From an uncultured Mucilaginibacter sp. (GTDB lineage Bacteria; Bacteroidota; Bacteroidia; Sphingobacteriales; Sphingobacteriaceae): a DNA stretch of 61,730 bases. A program made the position numbers and the translations under genes. The notes beneath the pieces were generated by a model. The model was not told where the DNA came from. It searched no databases and was given only the letters and a program-made list of their open reading frames with translations. Positions 24,869 to 34,021 of this stretch are shown here, piece by piece. Within the stretch, counting starts at the first letter, position 1. Each line of letters begins with the position of its first letter. The DNA is taken from NCBI GenBank assembly GCA_903927645.1, contig CAIYNX010000023.1:1-61730 (forward strand), in the 5' to 3' direction.

Positions 24869-25096
24869 ATGTCAACAGTTAATTACAAAGACTATATTGA
24901 AGTTAATCCTGCGGTAAGGTTCGGTAAGCCTGTAATTATTGGAACAAGAATTACAGTTTACGACGTTTTGCAATGGCTTGCGTCAGGCATGGGTCATCAA
25001 GACATTGTAGCGGATTTTCCGCAGTTAAGTGAAGAACAAATATTAGCTTGCCTTGCTTATGCGGCTAATAAGGAGCGCATTATAAAAGTAGCTTAA
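24869..25096 (+). CDS. DUF433 antitoxin-like protein
   Basis: A 75-residue DUF433 protein with a small winged helix-turn-helix-like fold: EVNPAVRFGKPVIIGTRI (about 10-27), VYDVLQWLASGMGHQDI and the final helix LSEEQILACLAYAANKE. Such proteins are encoded directly upstream of DUF5615 PIN-like proteins and are considered antitoxins. I take ATG 24869 rather than an in-frame TTG 6 bp earlier. The partner gene begins 1 bp after the stop but has an internal stop codon, so this antitoxin is probably orphaned. Confidence 0.88.
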   Translation: MSTVNYKDYIEVNPAVRFGKPVIIGTRITVYDVLQWLASGMGHQDIVADFPQLSEEQILACLAYAANKERIIKVA

Positions 25097-25097
25097 A

Positions 25098-25433
25098 ATG
25101 CGCATTATTGCTGATGAAAATATTTCATGGCGATTAAAAAAGCTAATTCCCAACTGGAATATCCTTCCCTCTAATGAAATCAAAGCTACCTAAAGACTGT
25201 CGGATTTAACAATCTGGAAGTTTGCAAAATCAAACAACTATTCGATTTTAACCTTTGATGAAGATTTTATTGACCTCCAAAATTTATACGGTTATCCTCC
25301 AAAAATTATATGGTTACGAACTGGCAATGTAAGAACAGCAGAGATAGCTTCCTTACTGATATCGCAAAAAGAAGTGATTTACGAATTTATAGACAATAGC
25401 GAATTCGGTATTCTTGAACTTTACCTTAAATAA
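25098..25433 (+). pseudogene. DUF5615 PIN-like toxin gene with an internal TAA
   Basis: The frame from ATG 25098 reads MRIIADENISWRLKKLIPN, the usual start of DUF5615 proteins with the acidic D6-E7. A TAA at codon 32 (25191-25193) interrupts it. The same frame then runs open for 79 codons through RLSDLTIWKFAKSNNYSIL, TFDEDFIDLQNLYGYPPK and IIWLRTGN to a normal C-terminus and stop at 25433. All other family landmarks are in frame, so one base change, for example from AAA or CAA, would account for it. A short product of 31 residues cannot fold as a PIN-like domain. The upstream DUF433 gene is intact. Confidence 0.85.
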
Positions 25434-25468
25434 AAAAGCCTCACAAAAAATTTGCAAGGCTTTATATT
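25433..25468. terminator. Possible terminator between the toxin remnant and dnaA
   Basis: AAAGCCT (25435-25441) pairs with AGGCTTT (25457-25463) across a 15-nt loop, with A and T runs outside. It could serve both converging genes. The stem is only 7 bp. Confidence 0.5.
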
Positions 25469-25486
25469 TATTTTGTAGCTATTTTT

Positions 25487-26914
25487 TTATGACATCTTTA
25501 GTTTTTTCTGAATATCAGCAACATAGCCTTTAAACTTCTTATCGGTATCAATTAAATCTTCTACAGTTTGGCAAGCATATATTACCGTGGAATGATCGCG
25601 GCCACCAAAAAAATGACCAATTGTTTTTAACGAGCTCTTGGTATGTGCCTTAGCCAAATACATTGATATTTGCCTAGCCTGTACAATTTCGCGTTTGCGC
25701 GTTTGTGATTTTACCATCTCAATTGGTACTTCAAAATATTCACAAACAAGGCTTTGTATATACTCCATCGAAATTTCTTTTGATGAGTTTTTTACAAAGT
25801 TCTTCAACATTTGTTTAGCCAAGTTCAGGTCAATTTCTTTTCTGTTTAAGGTTGATTGAGCCAATAATGATACCATTGCTCCCTCCAACTCACGTACATT
25901 GTTATCTATATTATGAGCTACATATTCAATAACATCATTTGATAACTCAATACCATCTTGATAGGTTTTATTTTTAAGGATAGCCATACGAGTTTCCAAA
26001 TCCGGAATTTGCAAATCCGCTGATAGTCCCCACTTAAATCTTGATAACAAACGCTCTTCTAAACCTGCCAAATCTTTTGGTGCTTTATCCGAAGTGATGA
26101 TAACTTGTTTACCTGATTGATGTAAATGGTTAAAAATATGAAAAAAGAAATCTTGGGTTTTTTCTTTACCAGCAAAGTTGTGCACATCATCCATTATAAG
26201 TACATCAATAGCTTGATAAAAATTAACAAAGTCGTTAATATTATTATGTTTAAGGGCATCTACAAATTGCTGTGTGAATTTCTCGCATGATACATAGAGT
26301 ACCAGTTTATCTGGCAAAGTTTGCTTAATCTCGTTTCCAATGGCCTGCGCCAAGTGGGTTTTGCCCAAACCTACACCACCATAAATCATCAGAGGATTAA
26401 AGGAGGTGCCTCCAGGCTTTGCCGCTACCGCATAACCAGCTGAACGTGCCAATCTATTGCAATCGCCTTCAACAAAATTACTAAAGGTGTAATTGCGGTT
26501 TAATTGAGGATCGACGTTTAATTTTTTTAAGCCAGGAATAACAAATGGGTTTTTAATATCCTTATTGATTGAAATAGGGATAGGCATAGATTGGTTTTTC
26601 GAGTCGGCACCATTCCCGTTTGAGGGTAAATTAGTAGTATAAGGTTTACTAGATGATGATTGCTCCACTACAATATTATATTCTAACCTGCCTTCTTCAC
26701 CTAATTGCTTTTTTATCGTTTTACGCAACAAGCCAACATAGTGTTCCTCCAGCCATTCGTAAAAAAATAAACTAGGTACTTGTATGGTAAGTACGCTACC
26801 TTCAATCCTTAAAGCTTTAATCGGCTCGAACCAGGTTTTATAGCTCTGTGCCGGTATATTATCTTTAATGACTTGAAGACAACTATTCCAAACATTTGTA
26901 CCAGTTTTTTCCAT
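25487..26914 (-). CDS. dnaA: Chromosomal replication initiator protein
   Basis: A 475-residue AAA+ ATPase that opens the replication origin. Domain I (about 1-85: WNSCLQVIKDNIPAQSYKTW) is followed by a linker, then the ATPase with Walker A GGVGLGKTHLAQAIGN (about 179-194), Walker B VLIMDDVHNF and sensor SRFKWGLS. Domain IV (about 365-475) has the DNA-binding signature GGRDHSTVIYACQTVEDL. The length is normal. A repeat-rich 413-bp region lies upstream. I see no clustered DnaA boxes, so the origin may not be here. Confidence 0.97.
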   Translation of the reverse strand: MEKTGTNVWNSCLQVIKDNIPAQSYKTWFEPIKALRIEGSVLTIQVPSLFFYEWLEEHYVGLLRKTIKKQLGEEGRLEYNIVVEQSSSSKPYTTNLPSNGNGADSKNQSMPIPISINKDIKNPFVIPGLKKLNVDPQLNRNYTFSNFVEGDCNRLARSAGYAVAAKPGGTSFNPLMIYGGVGLGKTHLAQAIGNEIKQTLPDKLVLYVSCEKFTQQFVDALKHNNINDFVNFYQAIDVLIMDDVHNFAGKEKTQDFFFHIFNHLHQSGKQVIITSDKAPKDLAGLEERLLSRFKWGLSADLQIPDLETRMAILKNKTYQDGIELSNDVIEYVAHNIDNNVRELEGAMVSLLAQSTLNRKEIDLNLAKQMLKNFVKNSSKEISMEYIQSLVCEYFEVPIEMVKSQTRKREIVQARQISMYLAKAHTKSSLKTIGHFFGGRDHSTVIYACQTVEDLIDTDKKFKGYVADIQKKLKMS

Positions 26915-26959
26915 ACTACTTTTATTAAAATATTGATTTACAACACTCAGCTGTATATT

Positions 26960-27109
26960 ATTTACTGCTGATATCGAATATCGAATATTCTAAAAAAAAG
27001 CGGATAAAAAAATTAAATTTTCATTTTTTGTAAAAAAAATTTCGCAAAATTTTGCAGCTTAAATTGCGAAAATTGCAATCATATTTATTAACTAACATGT
27101 TAATAAATA
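26960..27109. repeat. Cluster of AT-rich dyads and repeats upstream of dnaA
   Basis: Within the 413-bp gene-free stretch 26915-27327 three kinds of symmetry crowd together: ATCGAAT in direct repeat ending in GAATATTC (about 26970-26990); the perfect palindrome GCAAAATTTTGC (27044-27055) flanked by TTCGCAA and TTGCGAA arms (27041-27047 and 27064-27070); and an 11-bp-arm inverted repeat (27082-27092 with 27099-27109). This suits dnaA autoregulation or a replication-related site. From 27110 to 27327 I see nothing but AT-rich DNA. Confidence 0.5.
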
Positions 27110-27327
27110 AAGCCTTACAATGTTATAATTAATTTTAGACTAATTGATATATATTTCTTCAACTCGTAGGAAGAGTATATTTTTTGAAGTAGAATTTAGT
27201 TCCTTTCACTTCCTTAAGTTGGGTAAAAAATGCCCCAATTGCTACCAAAAAGACGTTTTTATACCTAATTGCTTGATAAAGTGTTAGGCATATTTTTTAG
27301 CTATTAATGCCAATTTTGAGGAGATTT

Positions 27328-28884
27328 TTACCCCATATATTCACCAAAAACTTCACGTAATGTATCTGCTATTTCGCCAACAGTAGCATACACCTCAACT
27401 GCTTTTAATATATATGGCATTATATTTTCAGTGCCATTTGCAGCTGTTTTTAATTGCCTAAGGGCTATGGAAACCTTATTATTATCTCTGGTCTGTTTAA
27501 GTTCATTCAGCTTTTCTGTTTGAATTATCCTGATCAAATCATTTACCTTATAAGAAATATTTTGGACTTCCTCCTTCTGTAAAAAGTTATTAACGCCAAC
27601 CAAAATACGATCTCCATTTTCAATTTCACGTTGATATTGATAGGCTGAAGTGGCAATTTCCTGCTGCATAAACCCAAGTTCTATGGCTTTAACAGCACCA
27701 CCCATTGAATCAATTTTGTTTATGTATAACTGAGCAGCATTTTCTATTTCGTTGGTTAATGCCTCAATAAAATAAGATCCAGCAAGTGGATCAACTGTAT
27801 CCGTTACTCCAGTTTCAAAGGCAATAATTTGTTGTGTACGCAAGGCAATTTTAGCAGCAGCTTCACTTGGTAATGAAATGGCTTCATCGAAGCCGTTGGT
27901 ATGCAGTGATTGTGTGCCCCCTAGCACAGCTGCTAATGCCTGATTACTTACCCTTACAATATTATTCGTTGGTTGTTGAGCCGTTAAGGTTGAACCCCCT
28001 GTTTGGGTATGAAATCGTAATTTTTGAGCAGATGGATCTGTTGCACCCATCTGCTTAGTAATATTTGCCCACATGCGTCTGGCAGCCCTAAACTTGGCAA
28101 TCTCCTCGAAAAAATTATTATGACAGTTGAAAAAAAAAGAAATTCTTTTGGCGAATACATTGATATCTAGTCCTTTACCTAAAGCTGCTTTCAAATAAGC
28201 CTTGCCATTTGATAAGGTAAAAGCCAACTCTTGAACAGCCGTAGAGCCAGCCTCACGGATATGATACCCAGAAATTGAAATTGTATTCCATTTAGGCACT
28301 TCCTTGCTGCAATATTCAAATACATCGGTTATTAACCGCATTGAAGGGCCCGGTGGATATATATAGGTTCCTCTGGCAACATATTCCTTTAAAATATCAT
28401 TTTGAATAGTGCCTGATAATTCCAATAAATTTGCCCCTTGTTTTTTAGCCAGTGCTATATACATTGCCAATAATATAGGAGCTGTAGCATTAATAGTCAT
28501 TGAAGTAGTAATTTCCTTCAACGCTATGCCATCAAATAAAACTTCAATATCTTTTAATGAATCAATGGCAACTCCAACTTTTCCTACTTCACCTTCTGAA
28601 AGTTCATGGTCGGAATCATACCCAATTTGGGTAGGTAAATCAAAAGCAACGGAGAGGCCTGTAGTTCCTTGCCTTAATAAATAATGGTAACGCTTGTTTG
28701 ATTCTTCTGCAGTTGAAAAACCTGCATATTGACGCATCGTCCAAGGTTTCCCCCTGTACATGTCTTTTTGTATACCCCTGGTAAATGGAAATTCTCCGGG
28801 TAATTCATTCATATTTGAATGAGTTGTATATACCTCCTTTATTTCAATGTCAGAAGATGTAGTCCTTTTCTTTTCAACCTTCAT
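27328..28884 (-). CDS. Methylmalonyl-CoA mutase-type large subunit, catalytic barrel only
   Basis: A 518-residue acyl-CoA mutase TIM-barrel domain. The N-terminal [20 protein letters not shown] and [17 protein letters not shown] match methylmalonyl-CoA mutase, and the Tyr of DMYRG together with the Arg of PSMRLI are the residues that favour methylmalonyl-CoA over isobutyryl- or hydroxyisobutyryl-CoA. [11 protein letters not shown] is the usual cofactor-contact loop. The C-terminal B12-binding domain of the 700-residue enzymes is missing, so a separate small B12 subunit must be encoded elsewhere. It follows an unknown membrane protein gene by 3 bp on the same strand. Confidence 0.88.
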   Translation of the reverse strand: MKVEKKRTTSSDIEIKEVYTTHSNMNELPGEFPFTRGIQKDMYRGKPWTMRQYAGFSTAEESNKRYHYLLRQGTTGLSVAFDLPTQIGYDSDHELSEGEVGKVGVAIDSLKDIEVLFDGIALKEITTSMTINATAPILLAMYIALAKKQGANLLELSGTIQNDILKEYVARGTYIYPPGPSMRLITDVFEYCSKEVPKWNTISISGYHIREAGSTAVQELAFTLSNGKAYLKAALGKGLDINVFAKRISFFFNCHNNFFEEIAKFRAARRMWANITKQMGATDPSAQKLRFHTQTGGSTLTAQQPTNNIVRVSNQALAAVLGGTQSLHTNGFDEAISLPSEAAAKIALRTQQIIAFETGVTDTVDPLAGSYFIEALTNEIENAAQLYINKIDSMGGAVKAIELGFMQQEIATSAYQYQREIENGDRILVGVNNFLQKEEVQNISYKVNDLIRIIQTEKLNELKQTRDNNKVSIALRQLKTAANGTENIMPYILKAVEVYATVGEIADTLREVFGEYMG

Positions 28885-28887
28885 GGT

Positions 28888-29418
28888 CTAAAATAATCCT
28901 TCAAAATCATTCCGTATCATATTAGTAGCAATATCATAGGGGTTATTTTCAGACTGACTTATACGATTTAGCAAAAGTTTAGCTAAATCCAAACCTGAGG
29001 TGTTCTGAGGTAATTCCCTTATACTTCCATTTACCAAACTGAGCGTTTGTTCCTTAACTTGTTTTACAACCGCCCAAACTTTGGTAGTAACATAAATTTG
29101 TTGTGTAATATTATGTTGAAATTCATTTCTAATTTCTTCAATCATCAAAGTATGTAATTCCTGGGCTGTAAAATCATTCACATTTAACCTAAGTAGTAAA
29201 TTTTCAGGGTTTATCCTTTCAATAAATAATACCAAACGCTCAAATGCTTGCAATCGTAAACTAAGTGTTTGGTTTGATAGGCTTTTCTTAAATTCAAGCA
29301 TTTGAATTTTCTCGTTTCGATCAATATAGGGTTTAATTAGGTAAAAGGCTATCCATACTACGCCAACACCCGAAACGGTTAATTTTAAAATATCTAATAA
29401 AAAAGGGTAAATTACCAT
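28888..29418 (-). CDS. Membrane-anchored protein of unknown function next to the mutase
   Basis: A 176-residue protein with one N-terminal membrane helix (about 8-28, LLDILKLTVSGVGVVWIAFYL) and a long helical soluble part. Landmarks are MLEFKKSLSNQTLSLRLQAF, ERLVLFIERINPENLLLRL and, further on, IRNEFQHNITQQIYVTTKVW. I recall this family as widespread and conserved in Bacteroidota, often beside a mutase gene, but with no assigned role. The 3-bp gap to the mutase makes co-transcription near certain. The protein might link the mutase or another complex to the membrane; this is only context. Confidence 0.75.
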   Translation of the reverse strand: MVIYPFLLDILKLTVSGVGVVWIAFYLIKPYIDRNEKIQMLEFKKSLSNQTLSLRLQAFERLVLFIERINPENLLLRLNVNDFTAQELHTLMIEEIRNEFQHNITQQIYVTTKVWAVVKQVKEQTLSLVNGSIRELPQNTSGLDLAKLLLNRISQSENNPYDIATNMIRNDFEGLF

Positions 29419-29482
29419 AAAATAAAAATGTTAAATAGCAGTCATAAAAAAATCGACCGGAACAAAAATCCACATTTTACCT

Positions 29483-29490
29483 TACATTTG
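29483..29490 (+). promoter_or_regulatory. Bacteroidota -7 element for the IscA-like gene
   Basis: TACATTTG matches TAnnTTTG and lies 20 bp before the ATG. The -33 element is not evident. Confidence 0.5.
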
Positions 29491-29510
29491 CTTAGTTAAT
29501 TTAAAATATT

Positions 29511-29864
29511 ATGAGTTTAGTTGTTGAAAATGCAAACGCACCGGTAACCTTTACAGCAGGGGCTATAAAAGAAATGCTGAAATTAAAGGAACAACAAGAG
29601 TTAAATGACGATTTCGGGTTAAGAGTTGGTGTTGAAGGCGGTGGATGTTCAGGAATGACTTACGTTTTAGGCTTTGACCAAAAAAAGGAAGGCGATAATG
29701 AATATTTTATTGATGGTGTTAAAGTTTTTATGCACAAAGCCCATGGCCTATACCTTGCAGGTATGCAAATTGATTTTCAAGATGGGTTAAACGCTAGAGG
29801 GTTTACTTTTAATAACCCAAATGCTGCAAGCACCTGTGGCTGTGGTACATCATTTTCGGTATAA
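29511..29864 (+). CDS. HesB/IscA-family iron-sulfur cluster carrier
   Basis: A 117-residue A-type carrier that delivers Fe-S clusters to target proteins. The three invariant cysteines are present: C46 in GGGCSGMTY and C109-x-C111 in the C-terminal STCGCGTSF. The sequence LRVGVEGGGCSG and the loop DFQDGLNARGFTFNNPNA are standard. It is a single gene divergent from the mutase pair. Likely clients in this window include MutY, IspH and the glycosylase. It could be the ErpA, IscA or SufA equivalent; these cannot be told apart here. Confidence 0.92.
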   Translation: MSLVVENANAPVTFTAGAIKEMLKLKEQQELNDDFGLRVGVEGGGCSGMTYVLGFDQKKEGDNEYFIDGVKVFMHKAHGLYLAGMQIDFQDGLNARGFTFNNPNAASTCGCGTSFSV

Positions 29865-29920
29865 AAAGCCCCCTTCAAACATAAAGGGCAAAATGAAATA
29901 ATTAATTTTTTCGTTTTCAA

Positions 29921-30712
29921 TTATAACAAACCATCAATTGTTTTGGTAATCCAATAAGTTGAGTTAGGCCCAAAGCTCACCGTATTAAACATTACCTTCC
30001 CTGCTTTATCCAAAATAACGGTTGTAGGATATAAGGTAACATTGTATAAATTAGCATAGTACCTACCGTCATCAATAATATCGAAGTTATAAGGATTTGT
30101 TTTTAAAAATTGTTTAATATCATACCTACCATCTAACCCTATTGCCAAAAACACAACATTGGGATTATTTGCATACTTATCAACTATCTTATTTAGTTCA
30201 GGGATTTCTTGCATACAGGGTGGACAGCCAATAAACCAAAAATTAAGCACTACCACCTTCCCATTCAGTTCATTTAATTTAATCTTATTACCTTTTATAT
30301 CTCTGGCACTAAAGTTTACTAGCTTTTGACCTATTTTGAATGAAGGACTTTCAGGCGGCATTGGGGGTGGCACATCATTGTTAAAGGATGTATTGATATT
30401 TTGCGAAGAATTTGATTTTAAACCATCCTTTTGTTTTGAAGGCCAGCCATTATTATAATTTTTTAATGGTTTTCCAGATTCAAAAATAAAAAATACAGCG
30501 CTATCACCTAATTTATCATTAGGAATTATAATGTACTTACCTGAAATTACTTTTGGATGCCATTGGGCAAAGGGGAGCCTATTGCCTGCCGAATCTTTAA
30601 CTACCGAATTAATATCCAGTTTAAAGGTTTTTTTTAAAACATTTACATTTTGCGCATTAAGCAATATATTAATGCAAAACAGTAAACTAATAGCCAAGCT
30701 TATTTTTTTCAT
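29921..30712 (-). CDS. TlpA/ResA-like thioredoxin, exported
   Basis: About 263 residues from ATG 30712, which gives a clean signal peptide (KKISLAISLLFCINILLNAQ). An in-frame ATG 51 bp further upstream would bury it. The C-terminal thioredoxin-fold domain (about 130-263) has NFWFIGCPPCMQEIPELNK with the redox pair CPPC, and YPTTVILDKAGK with the cis-Pro. Such proteins reduce or form disulfides in the periplasm, for example in cytochrome c maturation. The N-terminal region (about 22-120) is specific to Bacteroidota versions and unassigned. It is convergent with the IscA-like gene. Confidence 0.88.
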   Translation of the reverse strand: MKKISLAISLLFCINILLNAQNVNVLKKTFKLDINSVVKDSAGNRLPFAQWHPKVISGKYIIIPNDKLGDSAVFFIFESGKPLKNYNNGWPSKQKDGLKSNSSQNINTSFNNDVPPPMPPESPSFKIGQKLVNFSARDIKGNKIKLNELNGKVVVLNFWFIGCPPCMQEIPELNKIVDKYANNPNVVFLAIGLDGRYDIKQFLKTNPYNFDIIDDGRYYANLYNVTLYPTTVILDKAGKVMFNTVSFGPNSTYWITKTIDGLL

Positions 30713-30873
30713 GACACTATTAATAAGGTAGTTAAAATTATAAATTTTTGAGAAAATATCCAAATTGATTTTATTATTAAAAGCTATTCAATTCATAAAA
30801 ATTAAGATCAATGAATTTGTAACAAATCAATCTTAATTATAGTCATATAACCAAGATTCAGTATATTTAAACC

Positions 30874-32115
30874 ATGCCTGTAAAAACTACCTTACGTGAA
30901 AACATCTCAATTGCTATGCAATCAATAGCAGGTAACAGGTTACGCACCTCCCTTACTTCGTTAATTATTGCAATTGGAATTATGGCTTTAGTTGGCATAT
31001 TAACTGCAATTGAAGGTATAAAACAATTTACCAACGATGCATTTGCAAATTTAGGTGCTAACTCATTTACTATTCAAAATAGAGGATCTGGCTTGAATTT
31101 TGGGAACGGTGGGCACCGTAAGGCATATCCATCCATTAAATATGACCAAGCAGAAAGGTTTAAAAGGCTATTTAGTTTACCAGTTTCTGTATCTATAGAT
31201 TTAAACGTTTCTGGAACTGCAGTTGTTAAATATGGCAATGAGAAAACAAATCCAAATATTTCTGTTTCTGGATCCAATGAAAACTACCTAAACATAAGTG
31301 GCTATAAATTAGCACTTGGCAGGAACTTTTCTTTTAGCGAGTTAGAACATGGTGAAAACGTAGTTTTAATTGGCAATGAAATAAAGACAAAACTCTTTAA
31401 AAAAGAAGATCCAATTAATAAATTAATTTTTGTTGGTAATAATAAATTCAGGATAGTTGGTGTGCTTGCTTCCAAAGGCTCTAGCGCAGGTTTTGGGGGA
31501 GATAAATTTTGCATAATACCAGTATTAAAGGCAAAACAAATTAATGCTAATACCAATCCATCATTTACTATAACAGTAAAGGCAGCAAACCCAGATGCAA
31601 TAGATGCTACTATTGGAGAAGCTACATCACTTTTTAGAAACATTAGAGATTTAAATATAGCCAACCAGGATAATTTTGAAATTGAACGAAGTGATTCGGT
31701 ATCGAAAGAATTATCCGGAAATATAGCCGGTATCACCATCGCTGGATTTGCTATAGGTATAATTACATTGTTAGGGGCAGCAATAGGCCTCATGAACATT
31801 ATGCTTGTTTCGGTTACGGAACGAACCAGAGAAATTGGTTTACGGAAGGCTTTAGGGGCAACACCGTCAGTAATACGCAAACAATTTTTAATTGAGGCCA
31901 TAGTAATATGCCTGATTGGCGGTTTTGGTGGAATTTTTTTAGGAATGTTGATAGGTAACCTAATTGCTGTACAAATTAGCGGAACCTTTGTAGCACCATG
32001 GCTATGGTTATTTTTTGCAATTATACTTTGTACCCTGATAGGTCTTGTTTCGGGCTTTTACCCAGCCAATAAAGCCTCAAGGCTTGATCCGGTTGAGGCT
32101 TTAAGATATGAATAA
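30874..32115 (+). CDS. MacB-type ABC transporter permease
   Basis: A 413-residue membrane protein with the FtsX/MacB layout: one helix at about 22-44 (LRTSLTSLIIAIGIMALVGI), a periplasmic MacB-PCD domain (about 50-270), and three C-terminal helices (about 283-305, 335-362, 368-395). The C-terminal segment contains SVTERTREIGLRKALGATPS, the coupling helix for the ATPase, and PANKASRLDPVEALRYE. The ATPase and adaptor are not adjacent, which is common in Bacteroidota. Substrates of such exporters range from antibiotics to peptides and lipoproteins. It starts with its own promoter region, divergent from the thioredoxin gene. Confidence 0.9.
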   Translation: MPVKTTLRENISIAMQSIAGNRLRTSLTSLIIAIGIMALVGILTAIEGIKQFTNDAFANLGANSFTIQNRGSGLNFGNGGHRKAYPSIKYDQAERFKRLFSLPVSVSIDLNVSGTAVVKYGNEKTNPNISVSGSNENYLNISGYKLALGRNFSFSELEHGENVVLIGNEIKTKLFKKEDPINKLIFVGNNKFRIVGVLASKGSSAGFGGDKFCIIPVLKAKQINANTNPSFTITVKAANPDAIDATIGEATSLFRNIRDLNIANQDNFEIERSDSVSKELSGNIAGITIAGFAIGIITLLGAAIGLMNIMLVSVTERTREIGLRKALGATPSVIRKQFLIEAIVICLIGGFGGIFLGMLIGNLIAVQISGTFVAPWLWLFFAIILCTLIGLVSGFYPANKASRLDPVEALRYE

Positions 32116-32157
32116 CCTGAAATAATATTTTGGTTTAAACGCAAATTATACCCATGA

Positions 32158-32216
32158 TTTACAGGTAATCAGCCCTGTAAAACTTCAATAAAACTTGGTA
32201 CTTATTATTGAAGTAA
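32158..32216. terminator. Paired hairpins between the permease and the polysaccharide operon
   Basis: One stem (32158-32165 with 32174-32181, TTTACAGG type) follows the permease. A second (ACTTCAATAA at 32182-32191 with its complement at 32205-32214) overlaps the stop codon of the leftward operon and is followed by T's on the minus strand. Together they should separate the convergent transcripts. Confidence 0.65.
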
Positions 32217-32948
32217 AATGTTTTTAAGAGGATAATCAAAAAGTATTTTTTCAAGATAGGGTGTATTTAATGCCTGTTTTAAAGCATCTGCATGTCTTAA
32301 ATGATGCATGTCACTTCCAATAAAATCTACCATTTGCAAATCTATTAAGGTCTCAGCCACTTTTTTAGTGTCTTTACCATAATATCCGGTTAACGAAATG
32401 GTATTTATTTGAAGGGATACTCCCCAATCGCGCAACTTTTTAAGTTGTTCAATACTTAAGTAGCTATACCTTTCAGGATGTGCCAAGATAGGTTTGTATT
32501 TTTTGCTTAATAACTTTTGCACTACTTCTGTTAAATTCGGCGGTGCACTTACAAACGAAAATTCAAAAAGAACATAATTATCGCCCATTACCATGAGTTT
32601 ATCTTCATCCACCAATATTTCAAAAGTTTCATCAAAGTAATGCTCGGCAGCGACCTCTACTACAATGTCAATTTGTTCTTTTATTAATTCTTCTTTTAAA
32701 ATGGCCAAGGCCGCATTAATAGTTTCTGAAGTGTTGCGATAATAATCAACCATGATATGTGGCGTGGCAATCACTTTTTTAATCCCAAGTGCCATCATAC
32801 GCCTTATTAACTGAACCGATTCCTGCGAATTTTGCGCGCCGTCATCAATACCTGGCAAAACATGCGAGTGCATATCGACCACTATCGAACCATAATTAAA
32901 AGTTGGTTCAGTCTTAACGTCTGCTTTCTTTTTAAAAAAACTAAACAT
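32205..32948 (-). CDS. PHP-type tyrosine-protein phosphatase, CpsB/YwqE family
   Basis: A 247-residue metal-dependent phosphatase that dephosphorylates the tyrosine kinase (Wzc/CapB type) controlling polysaccharide export. The PHP motif VDMHSHVLPGIDDGAQNSQE is at about 28-47. Further metal ligands are in IATPHIMVDYY, ILAHPERYSYL and IGSDMHHLRH. It is the last gene of a leftward operon of nucleotide-sugar enzymes and starts 2 bp after rfbB. The kinase is not in the window. Confidence 0.93.
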   Translation of the reverse strand: MFSFFKKKADVKTEPTFNYGSIVVDMHSHVLPGIDDGAQNSQESVQLIRRMMALGIKKVIATPHIMVDYYRNTSETINAALAILKEELIKEQIDIVVEVAAEHYFDETFEILVDEDKLMVMGDNYVLFEFSFVSAPPNLTEVVQKLLSKKYKPILAHPERYSYLSIEQLKKLRDWGVSLQINTISLTGYYGKDTKKVAETLIDLQMVDFIGSDMHHLRHADALKQALNTPYLEKILFDYPLKNILLQ

Positions 32949-32950
32949 TT

Positions 32951-34000
32951 TTACCTGTTATATTGCGTTTCGTAATACTGCTTATAATTGCCGGATGTAA
33001 CATTATTTAACCATTCCTCATTTTCCAGGTACCAATCTACCGTTTTTTCCAAGCCTTCTTCAAAAGTAATTGAAGGTACCCAGCCCAATTCATTTTTTAA
33101 TTTGCTGGCATCAATGGCATACCTTAAATCGTGTCCTGCCCTATCGGTTACGTAGGTAATCAACTTGGCCGATTCGCCAGCACTTCTACCTAGCTTTTCA
33201 TCCATGATGCTACATAACAATTTAATGAGGTCAATGTTTTTCCATTCGTTATGCCCCCCAATGTTATAGGTACTGCCTGCTTTGGCTTTATGAAACAAAA
33301 GGTCAATGGCCCTGGCATGGTCTTCCACCCATAACCAATCGCGGATATTTTCGCCCTTGCCGTAAACAGGAACTGGCTTTTTTAGTTTTATATTATTAAT
33401 CGCTAGCGGAATCAACTTTTCAGGAAAATGGAATGAACCATAATTATTTGAACAATTTGAAATTACCGTATTGAGTCCGTAAGTGTCATGATAGGCTCGC
33501 ACAAAATGATCAGATCCTGCCTTTGATGCCGAGTAAGGTGAATGTGGGTCATACCCGGTTTGCTCGGTAAACATGCCTGTTTCGCCTAATGAGCCGTAAA
33601 CTTCATCCGTTGAGACATGGTAAAAACGATTATTTTCATAATCGCCCTTCCAAAGGTAACGAGCAGCATTCAATAAATTTACAGTACCAACTACATTGGT
33701 CATGACAAATTCTGTAGGGTTAGTAATAGACCTATCTACGTGCGACTCGGCTGCTAAGTGTATTACTGCATTAGGTTTTTCAACTTCAAAAAGCTGTTTT
33801 ATAAATTCAATATCAACTATGTCGCCCTTTACAAACTTGTAATTCGGAGCGTGCTCAATATCCCTTAAGTTAGCCAGATTTCCGGCATAAGTCAATTTAT
33901 CAAGATTAATTATAATATAATTGGGATAAAGCCTAACAAACCGACGTACAACATGTGAGCCAATAAAACCTGCTCCCCCAGTGATAATTATTTTTTTCAT
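32951..34000 (-). CDS. rfbB: dTDP-glucose 4,6-dehydratase
   Basis: A 349-residue extended short-chain dehydrogenase that makes dTDP-4-keto-6-deoxyglucose, the branch point to rhamnose and other deoxy sugars. The NAD motif is TGGAGFIGSHVVRRF (about 6-20). The catalytic region shows HVSTDEVYGSLGE (Thr, Asp, Glu) and YSASKAGSDHFVRAYHDTYG (Tyr-x3-Lys), the RmlB pattern rather than a simple epimerase. It is fourth in the leftward operon, 21 bp after galE. The downstream RmlC and RmlD partners are not here, so the final sugar is unknown. Confidence 0.93.
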   Translation of the reverse strand: MKKIIITGGAGFIGSHVVRRFVRLYPNYIIINLDKLTYAGNLANLRDIEHAPNYKFVKGDIVDIEFIKQLFEVEKPNAVIHLAAESHVDRSITNPTEFVMTNVVGTVNLLNAARYLWKGDYENNRFYHVSTDEVYGSLGETGMFTEQTGYDPHSPYSASKAGSDHFVRAYHDTYGLNTVISNCSNNYGSFHFPEKLIPLAINNIKLKKPVPVYGKGENIRDWLWVEDHARAIDLLFHKAKAGSTYNIGGHNEWKNIDLIKLLCSIMDEKLGRSAGESAKLITYVTDRAGHDLRYAIDASKLKNELGWVPSITFEEGLEKTVDWYLENEEWLNNVTSGNYKQYYETQYNR

Positions 34001-34021
34001 TTTTACCGGTTAATTCTAAAA

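Noticed and set aside
26915-27327. Chromosomal origin of replication next to dnaA
   Set aside because: The region has dyads but I find no cluster of TTATNCACA-like DnaA boxes, and skew cannot be computed here. I kept it only as a repeat-rich leader.
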